Shown here piece after piece: positions 29,696-38,470 of a stretch of DNA of 64,000 nucleotides. This DNA comes from Flammeovirgaceae bacterium. Lineage in GTDB: Bacteria; Bacteroidota; Bacteroidia; Cytophagales; Cyclobacteriaceae. How positions within the stretch are numbered: the stretch's first letter is position 1; each line of letters starts with the position of its first letter. The notes below the pieces were generated by a model. The model worked only from the letters and a program-made list of their open reading frames with translations, searched no databases and was not told the DNA's origin. The stretch spans positions 146,895 to 210,894 of the forward strand of contig JADJMA010000008.1 in NCBI GenBank assembly GCA_016709845.1. The letters are read 5' to 3'. The position numbers were made by a program, and so were the translations under genes.

Positions 29696-31102
29696 ATGTT
29701 TTTTCAACACGTGTACGACAAAACTTTAGCTCAGGCAAGTTATTTTATCGGCTGTCAGAAGGCTGGTGTGGCCATTGTTATCGATGCTAAAAGAGATGTA
29801 GATACCTACCTCGAAATAGCGAAGCAGAACAATATGAAAATTACGCATATAACGGAAACTCATATTCACGCAGATTTTCTCACAGGCTCACGCGAACTCG
29901 CTAAACTAACGGGCGCTGAATTGTACTTGTCGGACGAAGGCGGAGAGGGTTGGCTTTACGAATTTCCTCATGTTGGATTAAAGGACGGTAGTGTGATAAA
30001 GGTGGGCAACCTTTCTCTAAAAGTATTGCATACTCAGGTCACACTCCAGAGAGCATTAGCTTTTTTGCTAACGGATCATCCGGCCAGCGATGAACCGGTT
30101 ATGCTATTTACCGGAGATTTTGTTTTCGTTGGCGATGTGGGTCGCCCTGATTTATTGGAAAAGGCTGCTGGCTTTGTAGGAACCAAAGAGGCTGGCGCTA
30201 AGGAGATGTATAAGTCAATTGCTAAGTTCAATGCCTTGGCTGATTACATTCAGGTATGGCCTGGCCACGGTGCTGGCTCTGCCTGCGGTAAAGCATTAGG
30301 TGCAGTGCCTAGTACAACCGTGGGATATGAAAAGGTTCGCAATTGGGCATTTCAATATCCAAAAGATGAAAATGGTTTTGTGAAATATTTGTTGGAAGAT
30401 CAGCCCGAGCCACCTAAATATTTTGCCATGATGAAGAAGTTAAACAAGGTTGATCGGCCTTTATTAACGGAAGTACCTAAGCTTAAGAAATTAAGTACGG
30501 AGGAATTTAAAACTGCCTACGACAAAGGGATAAAATTAATTGATGCGCGTAATAAAGTTGATTTTGCTAATGGATTCATTCCTGGCAGTATTAACATCCA
30601 AGGCAACAATGCGTTCGCAACCTGGGCCGGTTGGTTTTTAAAATACGATGAGCCGTTTATGTTGGTGGCCACGCAAGCACAACTGGATGATCTGACTCGG
30701 AAATTAATGCGAATTGGATTGGATAACGTTTATGGTTATATCGAAGATGTTTCTCCGTGGACTACCTTGGGAAACACACTCGAAAAAAGTAATGTTATCT
30801 CCTTTGAAGAATTCCAAAACCTGTACAAGAATAATAACATCCAGTTAGTGGATGTGCGGGGCGAATCTGAATTTAAGGCCGGGCATATAAAAGGGGCTGA
30901 GAATATTTTTGTAGGTACCCTTTCTGAAAATCTCAGTAAACTAAAGAAAGATAAGCTGATTGTCATTCAGTGCCAGTCTGGTGACAGAACTGCTATTGCA
31001 TATTCTCTTTTAGCCAAACATGGATTTAAGAATGTAAAGAACTATTCCGGGGGGATGAATGAATGGGTCAATACAGGTAATCCGGTTGTCAGTGTAAACT
31101 AA
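29696..31102 (+). CDS. Persulfide dioxygenase-rhodanese fusion (CstB-like), with a hidden double frameshift
   Basis: CstB-type proteins oxidise low-molecular-weight persulfides to sulfite or thiosulfate. The metallo-beta-lactamase domain (residues 1-240) has TETHIHADFLTGSREL, FTGDFVFVGDVGRPDLL and QVWPGHGAGSACGKALG. A pseudo-rhodanese domain (about 255-350) lacks the cysteine; a true rhodanese follows with LIVIQCQSGDRTAIAYSLL, the cysteine being catalytic. The expected metal-ligand motif HTPGHTPESISF is missing: the sequence reads HTQVTLQRALAF, but adding one C after 30034 and removing one T from the T6 run at 30061-30066 restores it exactly. The two errors cancel, so the frame stays open. 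The true gene is very probably intact. Length 468. Confidence 0.92.
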   Translation: MFFQHVYDKTLAQASYFIGCQKAGVAIVIDAKRDVDTYLEIAKQNNMKITHITETHIHADFLTGSRELAKLTGAELYLSDEGGEGWLYEFPHVGLKDGSVIKVGNLSLKVLHTQVTLQRALAFLLTDHPASDEPVMLFTGDFVFVGDVGRPDLLEKAAGFVGTKEAGAKEMYKSIAKFNALADYIQVWPGHGAGSACGKALGAVPSTTVGYEKVRNWAFQYPKDENGFVKYLLEDQPEPPKYFAMMKKLNKVDRPLLTEVPKLKKLSTEEFKTAYDKGIKLIDARNKVDFANGFIPGSINIQGNNAFATWAGWFLKYDEPFMLVATQAQLDDLTRKLMRIGLDNVYGYIEDVSPWTTLGNTLEKSNVISFEEFQNLYKNNNIQLVDVRGESEFKAGHIKGAENIFVGTLSENLSKLKKDKLIVIQCQSGDRTAIAYSLLAKHGFKNVKNYSGGMNEWVNTGNPVVSVN

Positions 31103-31179
31103 AGGTTAACTCTTTTACCTAAATCAATTGTGCTTCTGTCAACTATTTTGTTGCGCACATATTTTAAAATTGAAATCGT

Positions 31180-31413
31180 ATGAAGATTCTAAATGATTGG
31201 AAATTTCTGATAATGCTTTGCCTTACTTTGGGTCTGGCACCTTTTTTTCCAGAGCCTCATATTTGGGGAAAACTTAAATGGATTGCAGGTGGAGCGGTGG
31301 GCATGCAACCCATGGATTGGTTGGACACACTTTTTCATGGCCTACCTTGGTTGCTGCTATTAGGCTCCTTATTGGCAAGGGGTGCGGGGTATATGAAAAT
31401 GATAAAGAATTAG
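31180..31413 (+). CDS. Small membrane protein of the sulfur island, unknown function
   Basis: The 77-residue product has two hydrophobic segments (FLIMLCLTLGLAPFF and GLPWLLLLGSLLARG) separated by PEPHIWGKLKWIAGG. Proteins of this size and pattern occur in Bacteroidota next to persulfide dioxygenase and DUF2892 genes; I do not know a function. It lies 77 bp after the dioxygenase and 23 bp before the YgaP-like gene, on the same strand, so it probably belongs to their operon. A small subunit or adaptor for a membrane sulfur carrier is possible but not supported by a motif. Confidence 0.7.
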   Translation: MKILNDWKFLIMLCLTLGLAPFFPEPHIWGKLKWIAGGAVGMQPMDWLDTLFHGLPWLLLLGSLLARGAGYMKMIKN

Positions 31414-31436
31414 AGATACACAAAATATTTTAGAGC

Positions 31437-31709
31437 ATGACAATCGATACTATTAAAGCAACCTTATTTACTAACTGGCATCTGGCACGTAGCTTGAGAC
31501 TTATTTTTGGAGTGTTTATTATGGTTCAGGCAATAGCAACCACTGATTTTCTGATCGGTATGATAGCAAGCTTATTTTTATTTCAAGCAATTACAAATAC
31601 GGGTTGTTGCGGGGTTAGTAGTTGCGCAATACCAAATTCAACCGCAAAGGAAAAGATTTCTAATAGTGTGGTGGAGTACGAAGAAATTAAATCTGATAAG
31701 AGGAATTGA
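31437..31709 (+). CDS. DUF2892 / YgaP-type small membrane protein
   Basis: The 90-residue product has two membrane segments (LIFGVFIMVQAIA and FLIGMIASLFLFQAITNTGCCG) and a cytoplasmic acidic tail. The NTGCCGVSSC cysteine cluster follows the second helix, as in DUF2892 members that form the membrane part of YgaP rhodaneses. These cysteines could carry sulfane sulfur at the membrane. It is the last gene of the island, before the terminator at 31726. Confidence 0.75.
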   Translation: MTIDTIKATLFTNWHLARSLRLIFGVFIMVQAIATTDFLIGMIASLFLFQAITNTGCCGVSSCAIPNSTAKEKISNSVVEYEEIKSDKRN

Positions 31710-31725
31710 TTAATTTAATTAAGCA

Positions 31726-31759
31726 TAAAAAGACCCTGTATTTCACAGCGTCTTTTTTT
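31726..31759 (+). terminator. Rho-independent terminator closing the sulfur island
   Basis: The stem AAAAAGAC-C-CTGT pairs with ACAG-C-GTCTTTTT around a TATTTC loop and runs into T7. It lies 17 bp after the last stop codon. Confidence 0.8.
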
Positions 31760-31916
31760 ATGTAAGTGATTACAGTTTTATTCCTAAGCTGAGTTCTTAG
31801 CTACCGCAGACGGGTCCGAAGTGGGTGACTCCGCTTGGAAACAAAATTCTTAAAGACTCGCAGTGTTGAATATTCGAAAAGATAAAATCTCCTACGAATA
31901 TCTCAAGAACCAGAAT

Positions 31917-32858
31917 TTATTCGTTTAATTTTTGTGCTATTTGTACAAAGGCAGCTTGCTGATTATCTAATTCTAACTGGCTAACAGAAGGTCTTAATTT
32001 CAATCGGGTAAAAACATGGATATCGAATCCATGATCTGAGCATCAATCTTGTTCCCATTAAAATCTCTCAATCCCTTGTAGATAAGTACTGTGCTTAATG
32101 AATTTGCTACTGGATCATTTTTTAGAATGAAACGTTTTTAAATAGGTGCCCTCGGGTAACTTAAATCCGTCCTCAAGCCCCTTCTGCACCTTTTTTATCA
32201 ATTCATTCAATTCCTTCACTGTTTCCTGAGGTCTGAAGTGATACCAATATTTATCTTCCTCCTTTGTTTGGTCGGTTTCAATGTAAACAAGCATAGGACC
32301 AATAATACCGGCAATAGATTGTAGTTTCACTGACGGAACAACAATCGGATCAATCAAGAAGATATTCTTTGGGGTAATATGAGAATTAAAATAGCCCGAT
32401 TGCACAAGCTCCAATAGCAATGTTGAACCGGTAGAGGAACCCACAAAACTAATTTTTTTGTAACCCAATTTTTCGAGCGCTTCGTATTCTAGCTTAATCG
32501 TCTCAAGCCAGTCTTTCCAACTTGAGGCTCTGAAAGCATCATAGGTTAATCCATGTCCGCCTAATAGAACTTGAGAAACCCGATAGTTTTCATTCTGCGA
32601 CCACTCCTGAAACTCACTCCACTCAAATGTGGAAGAAGTGTAACCATGCGCAGCAATAATGATATGCTTATATAAATCTTGAAGGGTTGGGTTTGCATAC
32701 TTTGCGGAAATTAAAAACTGCTCCGGGTTGTTGATGGAAGGATCAAAGATGACATTACCATCTAACATGTCATCTTCAATAGGAGGATACTTGTCGCATC
32801 CCAGCAAGAGGGCAACCAGTAAAAAGCCAATGCTTACCTTCGCATATTGCGTTTTCAT
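31917..32858 (-). CDS. Alpha/beta hydrolase lipoprotein, two frameshifts
   Basis: The protein starts MKTQYAKVSIGFLLVALLLGC, a lipoprotein signal with the lipobox cysteine at about residue 21. The hydrolase core has HIIIAAHGYTSSTFEW (oxyanion region) and ISFVGSSTGSTLLLEL with the nucleophile serine in GSSTGS. The frame stops early at 32115, in an A6 run; one base more gives HSKNDPVANSLSTVLIYKGL with the catalytic aspartate. A second shift near 32020 gives DIHVFTRLKLRPSVSQLE with the histidine, ending at 31917. All three catalytic residues are therefore present in a product of about 314 codons. The substrate is unknown. Confidence 0.85.
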
Positions 32859-32870
32859 AATCTACAGAGT

Positions 32871-33388
32871 TTAAAATAGTTTGTAGTAAATGATTAGATT
32901 ATAAAAAAGAGGTTGCAACGTTCCTGGTGATTTTCCTTCCGACACTAAGTTTATGTTATAGCCTGTTCCAAGATTTACAATCAACGGCAGATTCATGAAA
33001 TCGTAACTCAACCCTATTTCTGGCGACAATAAAAAAGCATTATGGGATAACTCCTTAAAGATGTCTTCTTCAAGATCAGCGTGAAAAAATCCAGTATTTA
33101 ATTTAGTATAAAAACGAAATGATTTTTCGTTGTGGAAATACCATAAAGCTGAAACCAGATAGCTTTCTTGTTTTAGTGCATTAGAATTAAATGCTGTACC
33201 TAATCGAGAGGTGATAAAATCAAAACCGACATGAAACTGACCCGGTTTGAAATTGGTGAAAGTATACTGTGCGGAAATGCCGTTTTCCCAATACATGCCA
33301 GCCGTTTTTGTGTTCTGATGCCAATTTTCAGTTCTTGACTATAAAGATTGCTCGCTGCGAGGACTAGGATTAAAGACACTAATTTCAT
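32871..33388 (-). CDS. Probable outer-membrane beta-barrel protein, one frameshift
   Basis: MKLVSLILVLAASNLYSQELK is a signal peptide. After a break near 33300, in an A5 run, the frame continues TAGMYWENGISAQYTFTNF, with alternating Tyr/Phe/Gly strands (FHVGFDFITSRLG, YLVSALWYFHNEK, FRFYTKLNTGFFH) and a C-terminal LFYNLIIYYKLF that resembles the last strand of a small outer-membrane barrel. About 172 codons. I do not recognise a family. It lies 12 bp before the alpha/beta hydrolase gene on the same strand, so the two are probably one operon. Confidence 0.7.
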
Positions 33389-33569
33389 TATGGAAAATGG
33401 AATTTTATTTTGCGAGGACAGAATGAAATGGTCTATCAATATACAAAGTATTGACAAGTTAGTCTTAATGCTTATCTAAAATGAGTGAGAATTTACCATT
33501 AAGTTGTTGTTGGCGCATCAATCCTTTTAATGTTGGACAACAACAATCTGCTTGCTGTAACCTGAGAGT

Positions 33570-35403
33570 TTACTCTACTGTAACAGATTTTGCCAGATTA
33601 CGGGGTTGATCAACATTGCACCCGCGCATTACCGCTATGTGGTACGATAAAAGTTGAAGCGGCACAACGGAAATTAAGGGTACAAGTGACTCGGTTACCG
33701 CGGGCACCTCAATCACAAATTCAGACATTTTAGGAATTAATGTATCACCTTCGGTTACAATAGAAATAACCCGTCCTTTGCGCGCTTTTACTTCTTGAAT
33801 ATTTGAAACAATTTTTTCGTACGAACTGTCTTTGGTGGCGATAAAGGCTACCGGCATGGCGGCATCGATTAATGCGATGGGGCCGTGCTTCATTTCAGCA
33901 GCGGGATATCCTTCCGCATGAATATAAGAGATCTCCTTTAGTTTTAGTGCTCCTTCTAATGCTACTGGAAAGTTATAACCTCTACCCAGGTAGAGAAAGT
34001 TACTGGAGTCCTTGAACTCAGCGGCTATCTTTTTTATTTGATCATTAAGGGTTAAGATTTTTTCTATTTTGGCTGGAAGATTCTCCATCTCTACTAACAT
34101 TTCATTGAACTTCTGCTTAGTAATAGTCCCTTTCTTTTCGGCTACGATAAGCGCAATCATGTTGAGCACCGTTAATTGTGCTGTAAAGGCCTTGGTGCTC
34201 GCTACGCCAATTTCGGGTCCGGCATGCGTATAGGCACCCGCATGGGTTGCTCGTGGAATGGAAGAGCCAACTACATTACAAACACCAAAAATGATAGCAC
34301 CTTTTGATTTAGCTTGCTCAATAGCCGCCAGCGTATCGGCTGTTTCACCTGATTGTGAGATGGCAATAACAACATCTCCTTCGCGCACGATTGGATTGCG
34401 GTAGCGAAATTCGGAGGCATACTCCACTTCAACAGGAATTCTACAAAACTCTTCGAAAAATATTCAGCCACTAAGCCCGCATGCCAGCTTGTTCCGCAAG
34501 CGATGATAATAATACGATCAGCCTGAACCAACTTGTTTAGGTATTCTCTGAGCCCACCTAATATTAATCGACCCGTTGCTGAATCTAAGCGCCCGCGCAT
34601 GCAATCGCGAATAGAGCGGGGTTGCTCAAAGATCTCTTTCAGCATGAAGTGTTCAAAGCCTCCTTTTTCTATAGCCTCTAACTCCAGATCGATCGTTTGT
34701 ACGTAGGGAGTTAAGGGCAGATTGGAAGTATCTTTGATAGTAAGTTTGCCATGATTAATGATAGCAATTTCCTGATCGTTCAGGTAAATAACTTCGTTGG
34801 TGTATTCTATAATGGGTGTGGCATCCGAGGCCATAAAAAATTCTCCACGACCCACCCCTAATACTAAAGGCTCCCCTTGCGGGCAGCAATTAATAAGTCT
34901 GGATCATTTAACGACATTACCACGATGGCGTACGCGCCCACCACTTTGGTTAGAGCGAGCCGTACCGCCTCGTCTAATGAACACTGCTCGTTCTCCTGAA
35001 TGTCTTCAATAAAATGAATAAAAACCTCGGTATCGGTTTCACTTAGAAAGGTGTGTCCCTTTCGAAGCAATTCATGTTTTAGGGATGAGTAGTTTTCAAT
35101 AATACCATTGTGAATGATAGCCAGATTTTTGGTGGCGGAATAATGAGGATGGGCATTTTCGTCATTGGGTTCACCATGAGTAGCCCAGCGGGTGTGGCCC
35201 ATTCCAATATGACTATCCAGTTTTTCATCTTTGATAAATCGCTCAAGTTCCGAAACCTTACCCTTCTTTTTATAAATATTAAGCCCGCCATTTAATAGCG
35301 CAATGCCGGTACTATCATATCCCCGATACTCTAAGCGCTTTAACCCTTTAATAATTACTTCATGAGCTTGGCGATGGCCAACGTAGGCTACAATTCCGCA
35401 CAT
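33570..35403 (-). CDS. glmS: Glutamine--fructose-6-phosphate aminotransferase (isomerizing), two frameshifts
   Basis: GlmS makes glucosamine-6-phosphate, the first step of amino-sugar synthesis for peptidoglycan and LPS. The N-terminal glutamine amidotransferase domain begins MCGIVAYVGHRQAHEVIIKGL with the catalytic Cys2 and continues LEYRGYDSTGIAL, GHTRWATHGEPND. The isomerase part has ACGTSWHAGLVAEY, ISQSGETADTLAA, EIGVASTKAFTAQL, LYLGRGYNFPVALEGALKLKEI, AEMKHGPIALID and the C-terminal DQPRNLAKSVTVE. Frames change near 34860 and near 34440; the total of about 611 codons is normal. The gene is essential, so both breaks are most probably sequencing errors. Confidence 0.96.
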
Positions 35404-35417
35404 AATTAGTTAATAGG

Positions 35418-36650
35418 TTAGGGGTTTTCTGTCAGGGTTGACCGGGAATAATAAATTCTCAATTTGATATCGTCTTTTGAAAACCGGGTGCGACTTACAA
35501 CTTGCCCATAGGTGGATCATTCGAAACGATGGACCAATACGGGTATCGTTTCTGACGTAAGTCAAAAAGTTGTTGAAAGAAGAATAATAGGGAATCCACT
35601 ATACGAATTATTGAGGCTTGAATAAGTCATCGAAAATAAGGAGGTACCCTGATCATCTGAAGCAAATTGTTTACCAAGATCGGTAGCAATTAATTTACCT
35701 TTAAAGGAAATAAAGTCGAGGGTATCTTGCAGTGTATTTATCGTGTTATACCGGTTGTCCGGGCTCAACATGGCCATAGAGATTAATGACAGCGGTTTAT
35801 AGTCAGAAGAGGGATCAACACCGCCCATAACAAGTTCGGCTGAGTTAATGACAATGTTGGGAATCGTATCGATATAATCGTAATATTTTGAAATATCCAG
35901 TTTGGTCACGAGCGAGGCGCCACACTGGACATACCGTGCACTGGCCGGAAAATAATCCGTAAAGAAAGAATTTAAACCAGCCAATTCAGTAGCAGTGGGA
36001 TCAATCGCATTGAATAATCGCTGACCGAAAGCATTATCTAATTTGATCCGGGTAGATATCACCGGGTCGGTATCGGTATCTTCGAACTCAGTATTAAATG
36101 TTTGGCCATCAATGTTCGCTTCTGCCGTGCCAATGGAAGTAGGATCAATATCCACATTAGAATTAAAGAAATGGTCGTCATCAAATTCTAACTCTTCGGC
36201 AATTTCATGAACAGTATACTTTTGTACAGTTTGCCCTTGCGTTCCATAACTATAAAAATCATAGCGAAACTGTAATACAACGGAGTCAAACTCAGCATCT
36301 GCTTCTAATTTAATAGAAGTATCTACAGGTCGGAACTGTGAGTAAGCACCTGCACTCACCTTACCTAACTCCGGATCGGAATATTGCCCCACCAACATTC
36401 TGTTTAATCCGCCTGCTACATTGCTGGTACTCAGGGAGTCCATCCAAAGCACGCTACTGGTGATAGGGATCTCAGCATAGACGACCTTGAATCTTTTTTG
36501 ATTGCTTTTGAATCCTAATGAATTCAGGTCCTCCTCGCACGAAAAAAATAAAACAATAAGCAGTAGGGGTAATAGGCTTTTAGCCCACCAACTCCGTATA
36601 AAGATTATAAAACGATTCTGTGTAGTTATCGTCTTTCTCGATGGTTTCAA
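35418..36650 (-). CDS. DUF4270 lipoprotein, frameshifts near the C-terminus
   Basis: DUF4270 is a Bacteroidota family of surface or periplasmic lipoproteins with no proven function. A hydrophobic stretch ends in the lipobox LFFSCEEDLNSLGFK. Then come ITSSVLWMDSLSTSN, VGQYSDPELGKVSAGAYSQF and a long beta-rich region. The first frame stops at 35562, but shifts near 35590 and 35495 restore SSFNNFLTYVRNDTRIGPSF and VSRTRFSKDDIKLRIYYSR, the family C-terminus, ending at 35418, 14 bp before glmS. The start is uncertain: ATG 36650 overlaps the preceding gene by 71 bases and gives a signal peptide with an unusually long N-region; I see no better in-frame start. Confidence 0.82.
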
Positions 36651-37383
36651 TTTTTGTCTCTTTAAGCTTCTTAACTAATCCTTCTAACTTTTTATTGTCT
36701 CCACCTGTAGAAACAACATCTGAGAATTGAGCGCCTAATTTAATAAATCCCTCGTAATCCGCAGTTTTTAAATGACCCAGCATCGTATCCTCAATATCCA
36801 TCATACGCACCTTGCCCATTAAATCACCTTTAAATTTGTGACTGAAGCTATTGTTGTAAATGGTGAACACAGTTTTCGTGTTTTTGAACAACGGATCGTT
36901 CTTATACGTAGTTTTAAGATATAAGGGTATGAAGCTTGTAATCCAATCGTTACAATGAACAACATCGGGAGCCCAGCCTAGTTTACGAACTGTTTCGATA
37001 ACGCCTTTACAGAAGAAAATGGCACGTTCGTCATTATCCTCGTAAAACTTATTTTCCTTGTCGTGAAACATAGATTTACGATGGAAATAATCCTCGTTAT
37101 CAATGAAGTAAACTTGAAGTTTTGCGTTAGGGATCGAGGCAACTTTAATAATCAAAGGCTTCTCCTCATCACCCACCGCTATGTTTATGCCCGAAAGTCT
37201 AACTACTTCGTGTAAACGATTTTTTCGTTCGTTAATTAACCCAAACCTTGGCACCAAAATGCGAATCTCCATTCCTCGTTCTTGCATAGCCTGAGGAAGT
37301 TTTCTGACAAAGTCAGCGACCTCCGTGGTTTGCAGAAAAGGATTGATTTCGCTGGCGACATATAGGATACGGATTTTTGACAT
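36580..37383 (-). CDS. Short glycogen/starch synthase-like GT5 protein
   Basis: The product resembles only the N-terminal Rossmann half of glycogen synthase: KIRILYVASEINPFLQTTEVADFV (in GlgA KVGGLADV, here changed to TTEVADF), PRFGLINERKNRLHEV, FIDNEDYFHRKSMF, WAPDVVHCNDWITSFIPLYLK and YNNSFSHKF. At 267 residues it ends where the ADP-glucose-binding half would start, and the next gene follows directly, so it is not just cut by an error in this place. The lysine of KxGG is also not conserved. A catalytic role as glycogen synthase is therefore doubtful. Such short GT5 proteins are present beside panC in related genomes as I recall. Confidence 0.8.
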   Translation of the reverse strand: MSKIRILYVASEINPFLQTTEVADFVRKLPQAMQERGMEIRILVPRFGLINERKNRLHEVVRLSGINIAVGDEEKPLIIKVASIPNAKLQVYFIDNEDYFHRKSMFHDKENKFYEDNDERAIFFCKGVIETVRKLGWAPDVVHCNDWITSFIPLYLKTTYKNDPLFKNTKTVFTIYNNSFSHKFKGDLMGKVRMMDIEDTMLGHLKTADYEGFIKLGAQFSDVVSTGGDNKKLEGLVKKLKETKIETIEKDDNYTESFYNLYTELVG

Positions 37384-37472
37384 AATATGGATTTTTAATT
37401 CAAAATGAAAAACAGAACCACAAAAGTACGCAATTTTCGCCCCTTCTTCAACTTATCTTCGGATATAAGGCC

Positions 37473-37480
37473 TATATTTG
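37473..37480 (+). promoter_or_regulatory. -7 box TATATTTG upstream of panC
   Basis: TATATTTG fits TAnnTTTG and lies 22 bp before the panC start, in the gap between the divergent GT5-like gene and panC. A -33 element is not clear. Confidence 0.5.
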
Positions 37481-37502
37481 CGACCCTTAAAAAAGGCCAA
37501 AA

Positions 37503-38351
37503 ATGCGTGTTTTCAATGAAATAGAGCCTTTAAAGGCCTTTTTAAGGAAAGAAAAAATAGATTCCAATTCTGTTGGTTTTGTTCCTACCATGGGGGCCCT
37601 TCATCAAGGCCATCTTTCCCTTATAGAAGCTTCTCGAGTCGAAAATTCGATTACGGTTTGCAGCATTTTTGTAAATCCTACCCAGTTTAATAACCCGGCC
37701 GATTTGGCTAAATATCCCCGAACACTCGAGGCTGATAAAGTTTTATTGGAAAGAGCTAAGTGTGATATTTTGTTTTGCCCAGAGACTTCGCAGATGTATT
37801 CGTCTCAAAGCCAGGTTACCTTTGATTTTGGGAAACTTGATAAAATGATGGAGGGACATTACAGGCCCGGTCACTTTAGTGGTGTAGCTCTGGTGGTGTC
37901 TAAACTGCTCCATATTGTTTCTCCAGACAGGGCTTACTTTGGACAAAAGGATTATCAGCAGTTTAAGATAATTGAAAAACTGGTTGCCGATTTAAAGTTT
38001 GATGTTTCGCTTCGATGCATGCTTATCAAGCGTGAAACGGATGGGCTGGCCATGTCTTCACGCAATGCGCGTCTCTCCAATGAGCAACGAAGCAAGGCCA
38101 TTGTTTTTTATCAATCTTTATTAGAGGCGAAGGCATTACTCCAGAAAGGAAATTCAGTGAAGCGAGTTTACGAATCAATCACTAAAAATTTTGAAAGGAT
38201 AGGTGATGTTAAATTGGAATATTTTGAATTAGCCGACACAACAAACTTAACACCAACAGAAAACGTTTCTGATAACGCGATACTACTTATCGCTGGGTAC
38301 GTTGGCGAAATTCGGTTAATCGATAATTTATTGATGAAGGATGCAGATTGA
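37503..38351 (+). CDS. panC: Pantothenate synthetase
   Basis: PanC joins pantoate and beta-alanine with ATP to make pantothenate. Conserved parts are VGFVPTMGALHQGHLSLI with the ATP-binding HxGH, ITVCSIFVNPTQFNNPADL, YRPGHFSGVALVVSKL, RAYFGQKDYQQFKII and TDGLAMSSRNARLS. The length of 282 residues is normal and the gene is intact. Its last 11 bases overlap the start of the panD remnant, the natural order for the vitamin B5 pathway, since PanD makes the beta-alanine that PanC uses. Confidence 0.97.
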   Translation: MRVFNEIEPLKAFLRKEKIDSNSVGFVPTMGALHQGHLSLIEASRVENSITVCSIFVNPTQFNNPADLAKYPRTLEADKVLLERAKCDILFCPETSQMYSSQSQVTFDFGKLDKMMEGHYRPGHFSGVALVVSKLLHIVSPDRAYFGQKDYQQFKIIEKLVADLKFDVSLRCMLIKRETDGLAMSSRNARLSNEQRSKAIVFYQSLLEAKALLQKGNSVKRVYESITKNFERIGDVKLEYFELADTTNLTPTENVSDNAILLIAGYVGEIRLIDNLLMKDAD

Positions 38352-38454
38352 GGGTATGGTAATAATTATTTCAGATGCTTCGATGGAATTAGAAGAAGCC
38401 CGTAATTTTAAACCATCTTTGATTTTCGCTGATACGAAGAACAGATTGAATTAA
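38341..38454 (+). pseudogene. panD: panD remnant: aspartate 1-decarboxylase with a clean internal deletion
   Basis: The frame starts MQIE, the normal PanD start, and jumps at once to GMVIIISDASMELEEARNF, the normal C-terminal region, followed by PSLIFADTKNRLN. PanD is usually about 116 residues; here only 37 remain, in frame, without a stop. About 79 codons are missing, including the Gly-Ser cleavage site that makes the pyruvoyl cofactor. The junction is at about 38353. Such an enzyme could not work. Either the genome has lost beta-alanine synthesis here, or the assembly lost about 240 bases. Similar deletions in a MoxR gene and era in this window favour the second. Confidence 0.8.
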
Positions 38455-38470
38455 TTATTCCCAACACACC

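Noticed and set aside
31800..31916. Possible relation of AAGACTCGCAGTGTT (about 31853) to AAGACTCGCAGGTGT (about 24318)
   Set aside because: The shared stretch is short, and neither site shows a convincing hairpin or function; chance or a small decayed repeat cannot be told apart here.
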